DNA of 64,000 nt from assembly GCA_963757605.1 (NCBI GenBank), contig CAVWSF010000005.1:744001-808000 (forward strand), in the 5' to 3' direction. Position 1 is the first letter of the stretch, and each line of letters opens with the position of its first letter. This DNA comes from JAICJC01 sp963757605 (GTDB lineage Bacteria; Actinomycetota; Thermoleophilia; Gaiellales; JAICJC01). Both the position numbers and the translations under genes were made by a program. The notes beneath the pieces are model-generated. The model had not been told where the DNA came from. It ran no database searches and saw only the letters and a program-made list of their open reading frames with translations. Below are positions 1 to 11,820 of this stretch, one piece after another.

Positions 1-703
1 GCTCGACGACGAGATCCTGAACCGGCTGGCTGTCGAGCCGGACGTCCGCAAGGTCGGGCCGCGCGACCTCGCGACCTGCGCCGTCTCGGGCGCCTGGGGC
101 GCGACCACCGTCGCCGGCACCCTGGCGGTGTGCTCGGCTGCCGGCATCCACTTCATGGCGACCGGCGGGATCGGCGGCGTCCACCGCGGCTGGGCCGACA
201 CCCGCGACGTGTCGGCCGACCTGGACGAGATCGCGCGGACGCCGGTGTGCGTCGTCTGCTCCGGCGCCAAGTCGCTGCTCGACATCCCGGCCACGCTGGA
301 GGCGCTCGAGACATCGGGCGTGCCACTCGTCGGCTACCGCACCGACGTCTTCCCGCTCTTCTATGTCCGCGAGAGCCGCTTCCCGGTGCCCGACCGGGCC
401 GACGACGCCGACGCGATCGCGGCGGCCGCCGCCGCCCACTGGGGCTTCGCGCGCTCGACCGGCCTGGTCGTCGCCCAGCCGGTCGCCGAGGAGACGGCCC
501 TGGACGCGGTCGACCTCGAGCGGACGATCGACGCGGCGGTCGCCGACGCCGCCGCGGCCGGCGTGCGCGGGCCGGACGTGACCCCGCACGTCCTGGCGGC
601 CGTGCATGCGGCCACGGCCGGGCGCTCGCTTGCGGCCAACGCGCGCCTCGTCGTCGACAACGCCGGCCTCGCGGCCGAGATCGCCGCCGCGTACTACAGC
701 TGA
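1..703 (+). CDS. psuG: Pseudouridine-5'-phosphate glycosidase, 5'-truncated by the window edge
   Basis: The open frame enters from base 2 without a start, so only the C-terminal 233 or so residues are present. They include the family-typical stretch SGAWGATTVAGTLAVC and ATGGIGGVHRG, followed by a Ser/Gly-rich CSGAKSLLDI segment and the VGYRTDVFPLFY segment. These match PsuG (indigoidine synthase A family), which reversibly splits pseudouridine 5'-phosphate into uracil and ribose 5-phosphate in the cytoplasm. The stop is TGA at 701-703, only 4 bases from the stop of the convergent phosphoesterase gene. A PsuK kinase partner, if any, lies outside the window. Confidence 0.9.
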   Translation, partial: LDDEILNRLAVEPDVRKVGPRDLATCAVSGAWGATTVAGTLAVCSAAGIHFMATGGIGGVHRGWADTRDVSADLDEIARTPVCVVCSGAKSLLDIPATLEALETSGVPLVGYRTDVFPLFYVRESRFPVPDRADDADAIAAAAAAHWGFARSTGLVVAQPVAEETALDAVDLERTIDAAVADAAAAGVRGPDVTPHVLAAVHAATAGRSLAANARLVVDNAGLAAEIAAAYYS

Positions 704-707
704 CTGA

Positions 708-2024
708 TCACTCCAGGACGTCGGTGCCCTTGGCCAGGTGCACGGGCGACGTGTCGGGGCAGACCTTCGGCTTCGCGTACCAGCGCGGCAGCGCCTTCGT
801 GAACTGGAACGCCGACCGCAGCGACGCCAGCTTGTCGACGCGCGCGTTCAGGCGGGGCAGGCCGAAGTTCTCGCCGATGAACCGCAGGACCGAGGTGAAG
901 TCGTAGTTCGTGCCGTCGACGCCCGAGCGCGCCCATGGTGAGATGACCACCATCGGCACCCGCGGGCCGAGCCCCAGGAAGTCGGCCTTCGGCGGCGGCA
1001 CGTGGTCGTAGAAGCCGCCGAAGTCGTCCCACGTGAGCACGATCGCGGTCGACTTCCAAAGCGGCGAGCGCATGATCGCGTTCACGATCCCGACCGTCCA
1101 GTTCTGACCCTGGCACAGCGACGGCCCGCCCGGGTGGTCGGACAGGTTGAACGGCGGCGCGATCCAGGTCACCGGCGCGAGGTACCCCTGCGAGACATCG
1201 TGCGTGAACCACTCGATCGGGAAGACGTGCTTGTCCCACGAGTCGGTGTCGCGGATGTACTTGATCTGGTCGACGGCCACCCAGCCGTACCCCAGCTCGC
1301 CGCCGCGGGCGCCGTAGTAGGCCCAGTCGAGGCCCTTGTTCTGGAGCAGCCTCGCGGTCGTCGGGATGTTGAAGCAGGGGCGCACGCGTACGAGCTTCCC
1401 GTGCCGGATCGCCGGCGCCGTGATGCCGGCGGGATCGTCGCAGCCCCAGCGCGTCGTGCGGAAGTTCGGGCCGTCGATGACGCCGGCCGACGAGCCGGCG
1501 ATGGAGTAGAGCCGGTTCGGCATGCTCGACGAGGCCGCCGACGAGAACATGTGGTCCATGAGCTCGTAGCGGTGCGCCCAGCCCCAGTAGGCCGGAAGCT
1601 GGCCGGGCTGCGCCGTCGTGAACGCGAGGTTGGTGACGTTCCCCGACTTGTCCCGCAGGGTCGAGAACCCGTTCATCTTGCCGCCGTTGATGTCGTGATG
1701 GGCGGCGTAGTAGCTGTGCTGGAGGTCGGTCTGCTTGTCGGGGAGCGGCTGCAGGGGCACGGTCGAGCCGTCGGCCAGGACGCCGTAGCGCGTGCCGGCG
1801 GCGCCGGGGAAGAGCCCGTAGAGGTTGTCGTAGGTGCGGTTCTCCTTGACCAGGAAGACGATGTGCTTGATCCGCGTATGGCTGGCGGCAACCGGGAGCG
1901 GCGCGCGGTCGGGAGCCGGCGTGAGCGCGACGACGACGTGCGGCCCCCACGACGGCTCGCCGTCGTCGTGGATCCCCACGAGGGCCAGCACGATGACCGC
2001 GAAGAGGACGCGGGCCGCCGTCAC
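708..2024 (-). CDS. Secreted or membrane-anchored phosphoesterase (phospholipase C / acid phosphatase superfamily)
   Basis: A 438-residue protein with one N-terminal hydrophobic segment (about residues 4-20). It is followed by IKHIVFLVKENRTYDNLYG, the metal-binding opening of the alkaline-phosphatase-like phosphoesterase family (PF04185). Further family traits are VLTWDDFGGFYDHVPPP near residue 340 and a WARSGVDGTNYDFTSVLRF tail. Family members hydrolyse phosphate esters or phospholipids outside the membrane; the substrate here cannot be told. I chose GTG at 2024 because it overlaps the TGA of the upstream gene as GTGA, the usual junction in this operon; a GTG 30 bases upstream is possible. 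It is the last gene of a five-gene envelope operon. Confidence 0.8.
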   Translation of the reverse strand: MTAARVLFAVIVLALVGIHDDGEPSWGPHVVVALTPAPDRAPLPVAASHTRIKHIVFLVKENRTYDNLYGLFPGAAGTRYGVLADGSTVPLQPLPDKQTDLQHSYYAAHHDINGGKMNGFSTLRDKSGNVTNLAFTTAQPGQLPAYWGWAHRYELMDHMFSSAASSSMPNRLYSIAGSSAGVIDGPNFRTTRWGCDDPAGITAPAIRHGKLVRVRPCFNIPTTARLLQNKGLDWAYYGARGGELGYGWVAVDQIKYIRDTDSWDKHVFPIEWFTHDVSQGYLAPVTWIAPPFNLSDHPGGPSLCQGQNWTVGIVNAIMRSPLWKSTAIVLTWDDFGGFYDHVPPPKADFLGLGPRVPMVVISPWARSGVDGTNYDFTSVLRFIGENFGLPRLNARVDKLASLRSAFQFTKALPRWYAKPKVCPDTSPVHLAKGTDVLE

Positions 2025-4057
2025 GAGCCGTCCGCCACCGGGCCGCGCAGACACGTGAAGCCGGGATGCTCCGCCGGGTCGGGGAACCCGCGCCCGCGGG
2101 CCGAGCCGCGCACGCGATAGACGTCGGCATCCGGGCTCGAGTGCACCTGGCGCAGGAACCCGACGTCCGCGAACGCCGCGGGGTCGACGCCAGTGTCGAG
2201 CGTGCCGACCATGCTCCCGATCCGCACGCCCTTCACGACGATGACGTAGTCCACGCCCTGCCGGCGCAGGAACGCGCGGCCCCGGGCGGGATCCTGGAAG
2301 AAGCGGTGCGCGGTGAGCACCTGGTCGAGCACCGGGTGGAGCATGTCGGGGCGCAGGTACGGGCCCATGCCCTCGACGACGCTCACCCGGCCCGTCGCGG
2401 CGACGAAGGTGCCGAGCGTGACGCGGTCGGGCAGGATGCGGGCGTCACAGGGCGTGTTCGCGGCCACCCAGTCGAGGATCGCGAGCGCCCGCTCGCCGTT
2501 CTGGCGGTAGCTCGTACGCGCCGGGCCGACGGTGGCGCCCACCGCGACGGCAGGCAGCCCGATCACGAGCGCCGCGACGGCGACCGGAGCCCGGGCCCGC
2601 CGCCGCCCGACCCACGCGGCCGCCGGCTCGAGCGCGAGCAGGACGAGCACGACCACTGCGAGCGGGAGGTAGTCGAACTCGCGGTCGATCCCGAACCGGC
2701 CCGGGATCTGGGTGCGATAGCGGTAGGAGAAGAGGAACGCGATCCCGACGAGGCTCACCCCCAGCCCGGCCGCCATGACGGCGGCGGCGCCCAGGTCGGC
2801 CGGGAGCCAGCGCAGCATCGCGATCGCCGCGACCAGCACGGCGATCGGGATCAGCCACAGGAGCACGCGCGGCGGGTCGCCGAGGGTCGTCACGGCGCGC
2901 AGGAAGTACGTGCCGATCCCGCTCGGGCCGACGTACCAGTGCCCGGCGCCCACCGGCGAGTGCTCGAGCGTCCCCGAGAGGAGCGACGCCGTCGGGTCGA
3001 CGCCGGCGCCGAACGACCTGTAGCGGTCGGAGCCCGACGCCCCCTGGAACCCGATCGTGCCGCCGGCCGAGAGCAGGAGCGCCACCGTGATCGCCGGCGC
3101 CCCCAGGGCGATCGCCGCCATCCGGCCCAGGACGGCCCCCCGGTCCCACTGCTGGAAGAGGCGGGCGACGCCGTACCAGCCGAGCGCGATCATGAGCGCC
3201 ACGACCGGCACACCGTGGGTGGCGAACCCCGCGCCGAAGAGCAGTGCGGCGACGGCGGGGTCGGCCCAGCCGTCGCGGTCGCGCAGCGCGCGCACGCCGG
3301 CGACCAGGCCGCACACCGCCACCATCCGGCCCACGTTCTCGGCCGTGTACACGTCGAGGTTCCGGCGCAGCTCGTCGTTCAGGATCGTCAGCGTGAGGAG
3401 CGGCAGGAGCGGCGCCAGGATGCGCAGCCCGAGCTCGCGGCCAAGGGCCCACAGGCCGGCGGCGAGCCCGGTCGACGCCACCCACAGGAGCGCGCCCATC
3501 GCCGGTAGCGGCGAGCGCCCGAGAAGGTACGACGACCCGGCGTGGAAGCTGTTCAGGACGAGCTTGGAGATCGCGGGCGTGTACAGCGCGCCCCACTGGA
3601 GCGACTGGCCCGGCACCCGGCCGGCGTCGGCCAGCTCGAGGCCGTCGGCCCAGTACCGCCACGGGCCGAACATCTGGAAGTCGAGAAGCGGCGAGCTCCG
3701 CAGCCTGACGACGGCGATCGCCAGAAGGACGACGAGCCCGGCGGCCAGGGCCACGCGGTCCTCGGCCAGCTCCTCCCGCACCGCCTTGAGGTGCTCTCCC
3801 GGCCGGCCCCGCCGCTGCGCCACCCCCCACAGCGCGAAGGTGACGGCCAGGAGCGCCAGGAGGAACCACGTTCGCGAGAGGACCTGCCCGATCGCGAGCG
3901 CCGTTGCGGTCAGCCCCACCGTGGCGTATCCGAGCCCGAACGCGAGCGCGATCCGGGTCGCGAGGCCCGCGCGGGCGGGCGGGTAGAGGGCCAGCATTGC
4001 GCCGGTCCCCGGCACCAGCACGAGCCCGAGGGCCGTGCCGAGGGCGGCCGGGCTCAC
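2021..4057 (-). CDS. Large polytopic membrane protein, GT-C-like, function unknown
   Basis: 678 residues with about a dozen hydrophobic segments and a soluble C-terminal region containing CDARILPDRVTLGTFVA and EGMGPYLRPDML. It is clearly paralogous to the protein encoded at 15853-17946: the same WRYWADGLE/WRYWGDGLE, ALGRELGL/ALGRALGL and EGMGPYLRP/EGMAPYLRP landmarks occur in the same order. Start GTG at 4057 overlaps the stop of the O-antigen-ligase-like gene (GTGA). Architecture and neighbours suggest a role in cell-envelope glycan handling, perhaps a polyprenyl-phosphate-sugar-dependent transferase, but no catalytic motif could be identified. Confidence 0.75.
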   Translation of the reverse strand: MSPAALGTALGLVLVPGTGAMLALYPPARAGLATRIALAFGLGYATVGLTATALAIGQVLSRTWFLLALLAVTFALWGVAQRRGRPGEHLKAVREELAEDRVALAAGLVVLLAIAVVRLRSSPLLDFQMFGPWRYWADGLELADAGRVPGQSLQWGALYTPAISKLVLNSFHAGSSYLLGRSPLPAMGALLWVASTGLAAGLWALGRELGLRILAPLLPLLTLTILNDELRRNLDVYTAENVGRMVAVCGLVAGVRALRDRDGWADPAVAALLFGAGFATHGVPVVALMIALGWYGVARLFQQWDRGAVLGRMAAIALGAPAITVALLLSAGGTIGFQGASGSDRYRSFGAGVDPTASLLSGTLEHSPVGAGHWYVGPSGIGTYFLRAVTTLGDPPRVLLWLIPIAVLVAAIAMLRWLPADLGAAAVMAAGLGVSLVGIAFLFSYRYRTQIPGRFGIDREFDYLPLAVVVLVLLALEPAAAWVGRRRARAPVAVAALVIGLPAVAVGATVGPARTSYRQNGERALAILDWVAANTPCDARILPDRVTLGTFVAATGRVSVVEGMGPYLRPDMLHPVLDQVLTAHRFFQDPARGRAFLRRQGVDYVIVVKGVRIGSMVGTLDTGVDPAAFADVGFLRQVHSSPDADVYRVRGSARGRGFPDPAEHPGFTCLRGPVADGS

Positions 4058-5451
4058 TCGTACACCACGCAGAGCAGCCCGGCGATGAGCCAGACGGTCG
4101 GGTCCTCGAAGAACGAGTTGTAGAAGAGGGAGCTCGCGAAGATCGCGACGAGCGCGGCGAGCAGCGTGCGCGAGACGGGCGGTGCGCGCCGCCCGGCGGC
4201 GCCGGCCCACGCCAGTGCGGCGAGCAGCCAGCCGTATGCGGCGGCGCCGAGCGGGCCCAGCTCGGCCAGCACCGTGACGGGCGTCGTGTGCGACGCGGCG
4301 CCCTTCAGCCGGTAGGGGTGGTCCGTCCCGGCGACCGCGGCCTTGGCGAAGCCGCCCAGGCCGGCCCCGAGGACCGGGTGGTCGCGGATGGCCCGCCAGC
4401 CGAGCTCGACGAGGTGCGAGCGGCCGCCCGACGCCCGGTTCGCGCTCGACCCCGACACCTCGTAGGCGAGGAGGCCGGCGAACGCCACGGCCCCGGCGGT
4501 GAGGACGGCGGCGGTGACGCGCCACGGCCAGACCCCCGCCCCGATCGCGAAGGCGCCCGCCGCGAGCGCCAGGAAGCTCGACTGCGAGTACGTGAAGTAG
4601 AGCCCGGCCGCGAGGGCGGCCATCGCGGCTGCGACGGGCGGCGTCAGGCCGCGGTAGACGGCGACGCCCGCCAAGAGGACGATGGTGACGGCCAGGAACC
4701 GGCCGTAGACGCTCGCGTCCCAGAAGAGCGAGTTCACGCGGAAGAACGACCGGTAGGCGTTCGAGGCCTCGACCCCGGGGTTCCAGAACACGCGGTGCAC
4801 GGCCTCCTGCCACAACCCGACGCCGGCGAAGACGAGCGCCAGCCCCACCTGCGCCAGGAACGCCGCCCGAAGGCCGGACGCGCTCCAGCCAAGCTGCGAG
4901 ATCCGCACCGTCATGAAGCCGAACGGGAGGTAGAAGAACAGCATGTCGACCGCGCCCTGGTGGCCGTCGACCGCCCACAGGAGCGAGACGGCCGAGAGCG
5001 CCAGCATCGCGGCCAGCGCACGCGGCACCGGCCCCACCCGAGGGCCGGTCCCCGCCCCGCGCAGCACGTCGTACATGGTCGCGAGCGCCCCGGCTGCGAG
5101 CACGCCGTAGAGCGGCAGGAGCAGGCGGGCGTCGTCGGAGCCGACATGGATCGGGATGCGGACGGGCGCGGCGAGGACGCACGCCACGGCGAAGATCCAC
5201 GGCATGCGGTGGACGGCCGCCGCGGCCGCGAGCAGCGCCGCCGCGGCCACGACCAGGGCGGCGACGCCGATCGCCGGATGGTCGGCGATGAGCGTACCGA
5301 CGCGGTGAAGCGACGAGTCGAGCAGGTCGGCGGCGAGCCACAGCGTGCCGCCGGCCCAGGCCAGGACGCCCACCCGGCTCACGTCCGGGCGGCCCGTCAC
5401 GAAGAGCGCGCACAGACCGGCCGCGGCCACGATGGCCGCGATGTCAGTCAC
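4054..5451 (-). CDS. O-antigen ligase / Wzy polymerase-like membrane protein
   Basis: 465 residues with about twelve membrane segments. The region FTYSQSSFLALAAG followed by a large loop with HLVELGWRAIRDHPVLGAG and GAASHTTPVTVLAELG is the pattern of the Wzy_C / O-antigen ligase family (PF04932), where the Arg and His residues of the periplasmic loop act in glycan transfer from an undecaprenyl carrier. In a monoderm-like actinobacterium it would polymerise or attach a surface polysaccharide. Start GTG at 5451; the upstream beta-propeller gene ends 27 bases away. It overlaps the next gene by 4 bases. Confidence 0.8.
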   Translation of the reverse strand: MTDIAAIVAAAGLCALFVTGRPDVSRVGVLAWAGGTLWLAADLLDSSLHRVGTLIADHPAIGVAALVVAAAALLAAAAAVHRMPWIFAVACVLAAPVRIPIHVGSDDARLLLPLYGVLAAGALATMYDVLRGAGTGPRVGPVPRALAAMLALSAVSLLWAVDGHQGAVDMLFFYLPFGFMTVRISQLGWSASGLRAAFLAQVGLALVFAGVGLWQEAVHRVFWNPGVEASNAYRSFFRVNSLFWDASVYGRFLAVTIVLLAGVAVYRGLTPPVAAAMAALAAGLYFTYSQSSFLALAAGAFAIGAGVWPWRVTAAVLTAGAVAFAGLLAYEVSGSSANRASGGRSHLVELGWRAIRDHPVLGAGLGGFAKAAVAGTDHPYRLKGAASHTTPVTVLAELGPLGAAAYGWLLAALAWAGAAGRRAPPVSRTLLAALVAIFASSLFYNSFFEDPTVWLIAGLLCVVYE

Positions 5452-5478
5452 TGGCCTCGGCAGGCACGGCGACGGATA

Positions 5479-6759
5479 TTACGGCGCAGCGCTCTTTGGC
5501 CGCAGCGAGTAGAGGTGCGAGTAGCCCGCGACGACCAGGCGGTCGCCCGCGACCACGACCGACGAGTACTTGCCGTCGTCGAACTTCCAGGCGAGGCGGC
5601 CGGTGCCGGGGTTGTACGCAAACAGGTGGCCGTGCGCGCCGGGGGACGGGCCGACGTCCGACACGTACACCAGCGGGCCGATGACCGTGGGCGAGGCCAG
5701 CGAGCGGTACGGCAGCTTGTGCCGCCACAGGAGGCCCCCGGTCCTCGCGTCCAGCGCCACGAAGGTGCCGTCGTACGACGTGCCGAAGACGCGGCCCTGC
5801 GACACCGCGGGCGACCCGTAGGCCCACCACGGCATTGTGTACGTCCAGGCGACCTCTCCGGTGGACTCGACGAAGGAGTAGATCTTCCCGTCGGTGTTCG
5901 CGATGTAGACGCGGCCGTAGGCGACCGCCGGCGAGGCGTAGAACGTCCCGGAGCGAAGGCCGCTCGAGAGGCCGGCGGTCTGCTTGCTCCACAGGAGGTG
6001 TCCGTCGGAGGCGCGCAGGCAGTACATCTTCCCCGCGTAGTCGCCGAAGAAGACGCGTCCGCTCGCCGGATCGATCGACGGGCTGCCGGGCACCGATCCC
6101 GACGCGTGGAACGTCCACAGGATCTTCCCGGTGACGGCATCCAGCGCTCGGACGTCGTTCGAGCCGCCGCCCGTGAACACGCGCCCGCCCGACACGACGG
6201 GCGAGGACTCGAGCAGCTGGTGCAGGGGCGTCCGCCAAAGGACGCGGCCGCTGCGCGCCGAGAGCGCGTACATGTGCGTGTCGCGCGAGTCGACGTACAC
6301 GCGCCCTCGCCACAACGCCGGCTCGTCGCGGGTGGATCCGACCTTGCGGGCCCACAGGATCTCGCCCGATGCCGCGTCGAGGGCGCGAACCCACCCCGCC
6401 TCGGTGGCGAGGTAGAGCTTGCCGCCGGAGTAGGAGGGCGGGAACTCGAGCAGGTCGTGAAGAGCCCGTTTCCAGACGAGCGCGTAGGGCGGGTGAATCG
6501 CCGTGAACCGGGAGCCGTCGCGGCTTCGCGACACGTCCAGGCCGTAGGTCGGCCATGGCTCGCCGGTGTCGTGGCGATGGGGCTTGGTCGGCTCCGTGGT
6601 CGTCGGGCCGGGGTCGCTCGTGAGCGTGAACGGGGCCGACGCGCCGTTGTGGACGTCGCCGACAGGCTGCTTGTAGACCCACGCCGCCGCGCCCGCGGCG
6701 ATGCCGACCACGGCGAGACCACCCAAGCCCAGGACCACCCAACGACGTCGCCGCCCCAT
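5479..6759 (-). CDS. Membrane-anchored PQQ-type beta-propeller repeat protein
   Basis: 426 residues. A short positively charged start (MGRRRRW) and one hydrophobic segment (about residues 8-25) anchor an extracytoplasmic domain made of at least seven propeller blades, with repeated units such as ALDAASGEILW, ALSARSGRVLW, ALDAVTGKILW and ALDARTGGLLW. These are PQQ-like blades of the BamB type, used mostly as interaction scaffolds rather than quinone enzymes. ATG at 6759 is preferred over an in-frame start 39 bases upstream because a TATCAT box ends 6 bases before it, matching the leaderless pattern of this genome. It lies 13 bases downstream of the GT-C gene. Confidence 0.85.
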   Translation of the reverse strand: MGRRRRWVVLGLGGLAVVGIAAGAAAWVYKQPVGDVHNGASAPFTLTSDPGPTTTEPTKPHRHDTGEPWPTYGLDVSRSRDGSRFTAIHPPYALVWKRALHDLLEFPPSYSGGKLYLATEAGWVRALDAASGEILWARKVGSTRDEPALWRGRVYVDSRDTHMYALSARSGRVLWRTPLHQLLESSPVVSGGRVFTGGGSNDVRALDAVTGKILWTFHASGSVPGSPSIDPASGRVFFGDYAGKMYCLRASDGHLLWSKQTAGLSSGLRSGTFYASPAVAYGRVYIANTDGKIYSFVESTGEVAWTYTMPWWAYGSPAVSQGRVFGTSYDGTFVALDARTGGLLWRHKLPYRSLASPTVIGPLVYVSDVGPSPGAHGHLFAYNPGTGRLAWKFDDGKYSSVVVAGDRLVVAGYSHLYSLRPKSAAP

Positions 6760-6765
6760 GCGGCC

Positions 6766-6771
6766 ATGATA
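6766..6771 (-). promoter_or_regulatory. -10-like box (TATCAT) of the beta-propeller gene
   Basis: TATCAT on the minus strand ends 6 bases before the ATG at 6759 and there is no Shine-Dalgarno, which fits a leaderless transcript. It lies just before the stop of the upstream gene. Confidence 0.45.
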
Positions 6772-6772
6772 A

Positions 6773-8161
6773 TCACGGCCCTCTCGGGACCCCGGCACCT
6801 CCTTCCAGGATCTGGCGGGACGGCGCAGGCGGCGGGACGGCGAGCGCGGCGCACACGAGCCCCGTGAGCGGATAGGCCAGGTGCGAGACCTGGAACACGC
6901 GCGCCAGGTAGAGGATCAGGAACATCGAGAGCGCGAACCCGAGCGCCGCCGTCGCGACGTCGCCGCGCCGGCGGGCGATCACGCACAGCCACGCCGTGAC
7001 GGGGAGCCAGATCACCACCGCCAGGGCGAGGAACGGGTAGGAGCCCGATCTGTCGTGGATCACGTGGGCCCGCAGCAGCAGGCCGGAAAGGCCGTATCCG
7101 ACGATCCGGTAGCTCTGCGTGCCGTATGCGACCGTATCGTCCCAGAAGGCGTGCGGCCCCGCGGCGACGAACGGCAGGAGGCCCGCGGCGAGGATCGCCG
7201 CGAAGATCACGGCTGCTCGACGCAGCCCGGCCCGGCCGGCGCCGACCACGACGACGATCGCCAGGAACGGCACGGCAACGAGGGCGAACTGCTTGAGCAG
7301 CACCGCGCACGCAAGCGCGGCCGCGCAGGATCCGTACCGGCGGCGGGAGGCCAGTCCGAACGCGAGCGTGAGCGCCAGCAGGCACGCGCCGTCCACCGTG
7401 CCGAACCAGGCCGCCCGGACGACCACCGGGTTGGCGGAGAGCACCGCGCCGAGCGAGAGCCGCCACCACAGCGGGCCGGGGAAGAGCAGCGCTGCGGGAA
7501 GCATGGCGAGCGTCGCGAGCGCCATGAGGACGCGGTAGTCGTCGAGCGGTGCCGGCAGGAGCCGCCAGACGCCGGCGAGCGCGACGGTGCCCGGGAAATA
7601 CGGGAAATGCCGCAGCGCGACGTGGTCCAGCGATGCGGGGGTCAGGCTGCCGTCGAGGCTGTAGAAGCGCGCGAGCCCGTCCCGGGAGAAGTCGTGGCCA
7701 TAGGGCAGGTCGCCGTGATCCACGAGATCGCCGGCGATCTCCGTCTGGTAGGTGGCGTCGTTCGTGTAGAACCACGGCGCGGTGGACTGGCGCAGGCCGG
7801 CCTGGAGCGCGGCCCCGGGGAGCACGAGCGCCGCGCAGGCCAGCCCGGTGGCAACGGCCGCGACGAGCCGGGCGCGGCGCCGCAGGAGCGGGATGAGCGC
7901 GATCGCGAGGACGGCCACGAGGCCGCCGAGGAGCGCGGACGCCCGCGTGATGCCGACGTCCCAGCGGCCGTGCGCAGCCCGGACGAGCGGCGAGAACACC
8001 CCGTGGACGCGGGGGGTGCCCGGCCGGAAGTCCCACGGATCGGAGCCCAGCTCGGGGACGTTCACGATCACGAGACCGAGGACGACCGCCAACGGCACGG
8101 CGATCCGCGGCCACCCTCCCCGTGAAGCTCCGATCCCACCCGGCCCGGAGGTCGTGGGCAT
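6773..8161 (-). CDS. Polytopic membrane protein, GT-C glycosyltransferase-like
   Basis: 462 residues with about twelve hydrophobic segments. An external loop after the third segment holds FYTNDATYQTEIAGDL, with acidic residues in the place where GT-C transferases keep their catalytic Asp/Glu. This supports, but does not prove, a lipid-linked-sugar transferase. ATG at 8161 was chosen over in-frame starts 12 and 33 bases upstream because TATGAT (8169-8174) ends 7 bases before it. It is the first gene of the minus-strand envelope operon that runs to 708. Confidence 0.7.
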   Translation of the reverse strand: MPTTSGPGGIGASRGGWPRIAVPLAVVLGLVIVNVPELGSDPWDFRPGTPRVHGVFSPLVRAAHGRWDVGITRASALLGGLVAVLAIALIPLLRRRARLVAAVATGLACAALVLPGAALQAGLRQSTAPWFYTNDATYQTEIAGDLVDHGDLPYGHDFSRDGLARFYSLDGSLTPASLDHVALRHFPYFPGTVALAGVWRLLPAPLDDYRVLMALATLAMLPAALLFPGPLWWRLSLGAVLSANPVVVRAAWFGTVDGACLLALTLAFGLASRRRYGSCAAALACAVLLKQFALVAVPFLAIVVVVGAGRAGLRRAAVIFAAILAAGLLPFVAAGPHAFWDDTVAYGTQSYRIVGYGLSGLLLRAHVIHDRSGSYPFLALAVVIWLPVTAWLCVIARRRGDVATAALGFALSMFLILYLARVFQVSHLAYPLTGLVCAALAVPPPAPSRQILEGGAGVPRGP

Positions 8162-8168
8162 CGGCCCG

Positions 8169-8174
8169 ATCATA
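8169..8174 (-). promoter_or_regulatory. -10-like box (TATGAT) of the envelope operon
   Basis: TATGAT on the minus strand, 7 bases before the ATG at 8161; no Shine-Dalgarno is visible. A GGGGTCTGACC motif lies just upstream at 8180-8190. Confidence 0.45.
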
Positions 8175-8240
8175 TACACGGGGTCTGACCGCATCCGTCC
8201 GCGATGGATGAACCGACCGGAGGCGGCCGGCGAAGACCGA

Positions 8241-8246
8241 TAGAGT
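8241..8246 (+). promoter_or_regulatory. -10-like box (TAGAGT) of the small cytoplasmic protein gene
   Basis: TAGAGT lies 22 bases before the ATG at 8269, leaving room for a leader with a strong GGAAGGAGGAG ribosome-binding site. This contrasts with the leaderless starts elsewhere in the window. Confidence 0.4.
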
Positions 8247-8268
8247 CGTCCACCGGAAGGAGGAGCAC

Positions 8269-8577
8269 ATGCCGATCGTCATGAACATGCGCTGGGACGG
8301 GGTCACCCCCGAGCAGTACGAGCAGGCCCGCGAGCAGGTGGGCTGGGAGCAGCGTCCCCCGGACGGCGGGATCATCCACATCTCGTCGTTCACGCAGGAC
8401 GGCCTCCGCGCCACCGACGTGTGGGAGACCGCCGACGACTTCAACCGGTTCGTGGAGGGCCGGCTGATGCCGGTCGTGCAGGAGCTCGGGATCGAGGGCG
8501 AGCCCGACGTGACGTTCTCCGACCTTCAGGCCGTCTGGAACCCCGGCGTCGCGCAAGTGGCCACCGCGCGGGCCTGA
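8269..8577 (+). CDS. Small cytoplasmic protein, probable dimeric alpha/beta-barrel fold
   Basis: 102 residues, no signal or membrane segment. The start MPIVMNMRWDGVTPEQYEQ and the later WETADDFNRFVEGRLMPVVQ resemble ferredoxin-like dimeric alpha/beta-barrel proteins of about 100 residues, several of which are unassigned. A strong Shine-Dalgarno (GGAGGAG, 4 bases before the ATG) supports the start. It is transcribed alone between two minus-strand operons. Function is unknown. Confidence 0.75.
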   Translation: MPIVMNMRWDGVTPEQYEQAREQVGWEQRPPDGGIIHISSFTQDGLRATDVWETADDFNRFVEGRLMPVVQELGIEGEPDVTFSDLQAVWNPGVAQVATARA

Positions 8578-8587
8578 GCCTCGATCG

Positions 8588-9309
8588 TTACGCGGTGCGG
8601 TCCTGGGGCGCGACCACGTTGCGACCCGTCAGGTCGGCGTAGAGCGCCCGGGTGAAGAGGGCCGAGAACGGCCACACGATCGGGGCGGCCATCGCGAGCC
8701 CCACCAGGAAGGCCGTCCCGCCGTCTGTGAACGCGTAGACGATGAGCGCCATCGAGACCACGATCGGCGCCGTGAACAGGATGGTGATCAGCCACACGAG
8801 CCATGTGCGGCTGAAGTTGCGGACGGCCAGGGCGGCCGAGCGGGCGATCGTGCCGCCCGGCTGCACGTCCCCGGCGGCGATCGCCGGCACGGCGAAGAGC
8901 AGGAGCGGCATCGGCACGACCGCGTACGGGCCGAGGAACGCGACCACGAAGCCCGCGACCGTCCCGATCATCGCCGAGGTGGCGTACGTCCAGACGACCC
9001 GCCGCCGCGGAGCCGGCTCGGGCAGGCCGCGCAGCATCACGAAGCCGACGATCGCGAAGTAGGCGATGCCGTAGGCGAACCGTCCGGTCAGGGCCGTCTC
9101 GTCGACGCTCCCGCCGCCCTCGTGGACCGCAGCGACCGGGATCGTCGCCAGCACGAGCGCGGCCACCGACGCCACGACGAGGTCGGCCCAGACGGCCCCG
9201 AACCGGTGCACGGCCGAGGCGAAGAGATCCTGCATCGGAGGGTGCGGCGGGACGGACCGCGCGGGCGTCGCTTCGGTCGGCGCTTTGGTCGGCGCTTCGG
9301 CCTCCTCGC

Positions 9310-9313
<4 letters not shown>
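8588..9313 (-). CDS. Membrane protein coupled to clpB, function unknown
   Basis: 241 residues. A hydrophilic N-terminus rich in Thr, Pro and Ala (about 35 residues, containing the near-repeat APTKAPTEATP) is followed by five or six membrane segments. The arrangement, with VRNFSRTWLVWLI before the last segments, is reminiscent of Yip1/DUF-type integral membrane proteins, but I cannot name a family with confidence. GTG at 9313 overlaps the clpB stop as GTGA, so it should be co-translated with the chaperone. It may therefore belong to the HspR-controlled envelope-stress response. Confidence 0.7.

Positions 9314-11795
<2,482 letters not shown>

Positions 11796-11820
<25 letters not shown>

Noticed and set aside
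8180..8192. Third copy of the GGGGTCTGACCCC palindrome
   Set aside because: Only GGGGTCTGACC matches and the flanking A/T runs are missing; it could be a relic or chance.
9240..9300. Short tandem repeat (GGTCGGCGCTT twice)
   Set aside because: Explained by the Ala/Pro/Thr-rich N-terminus of the membrane protein; too short to be a separate element.
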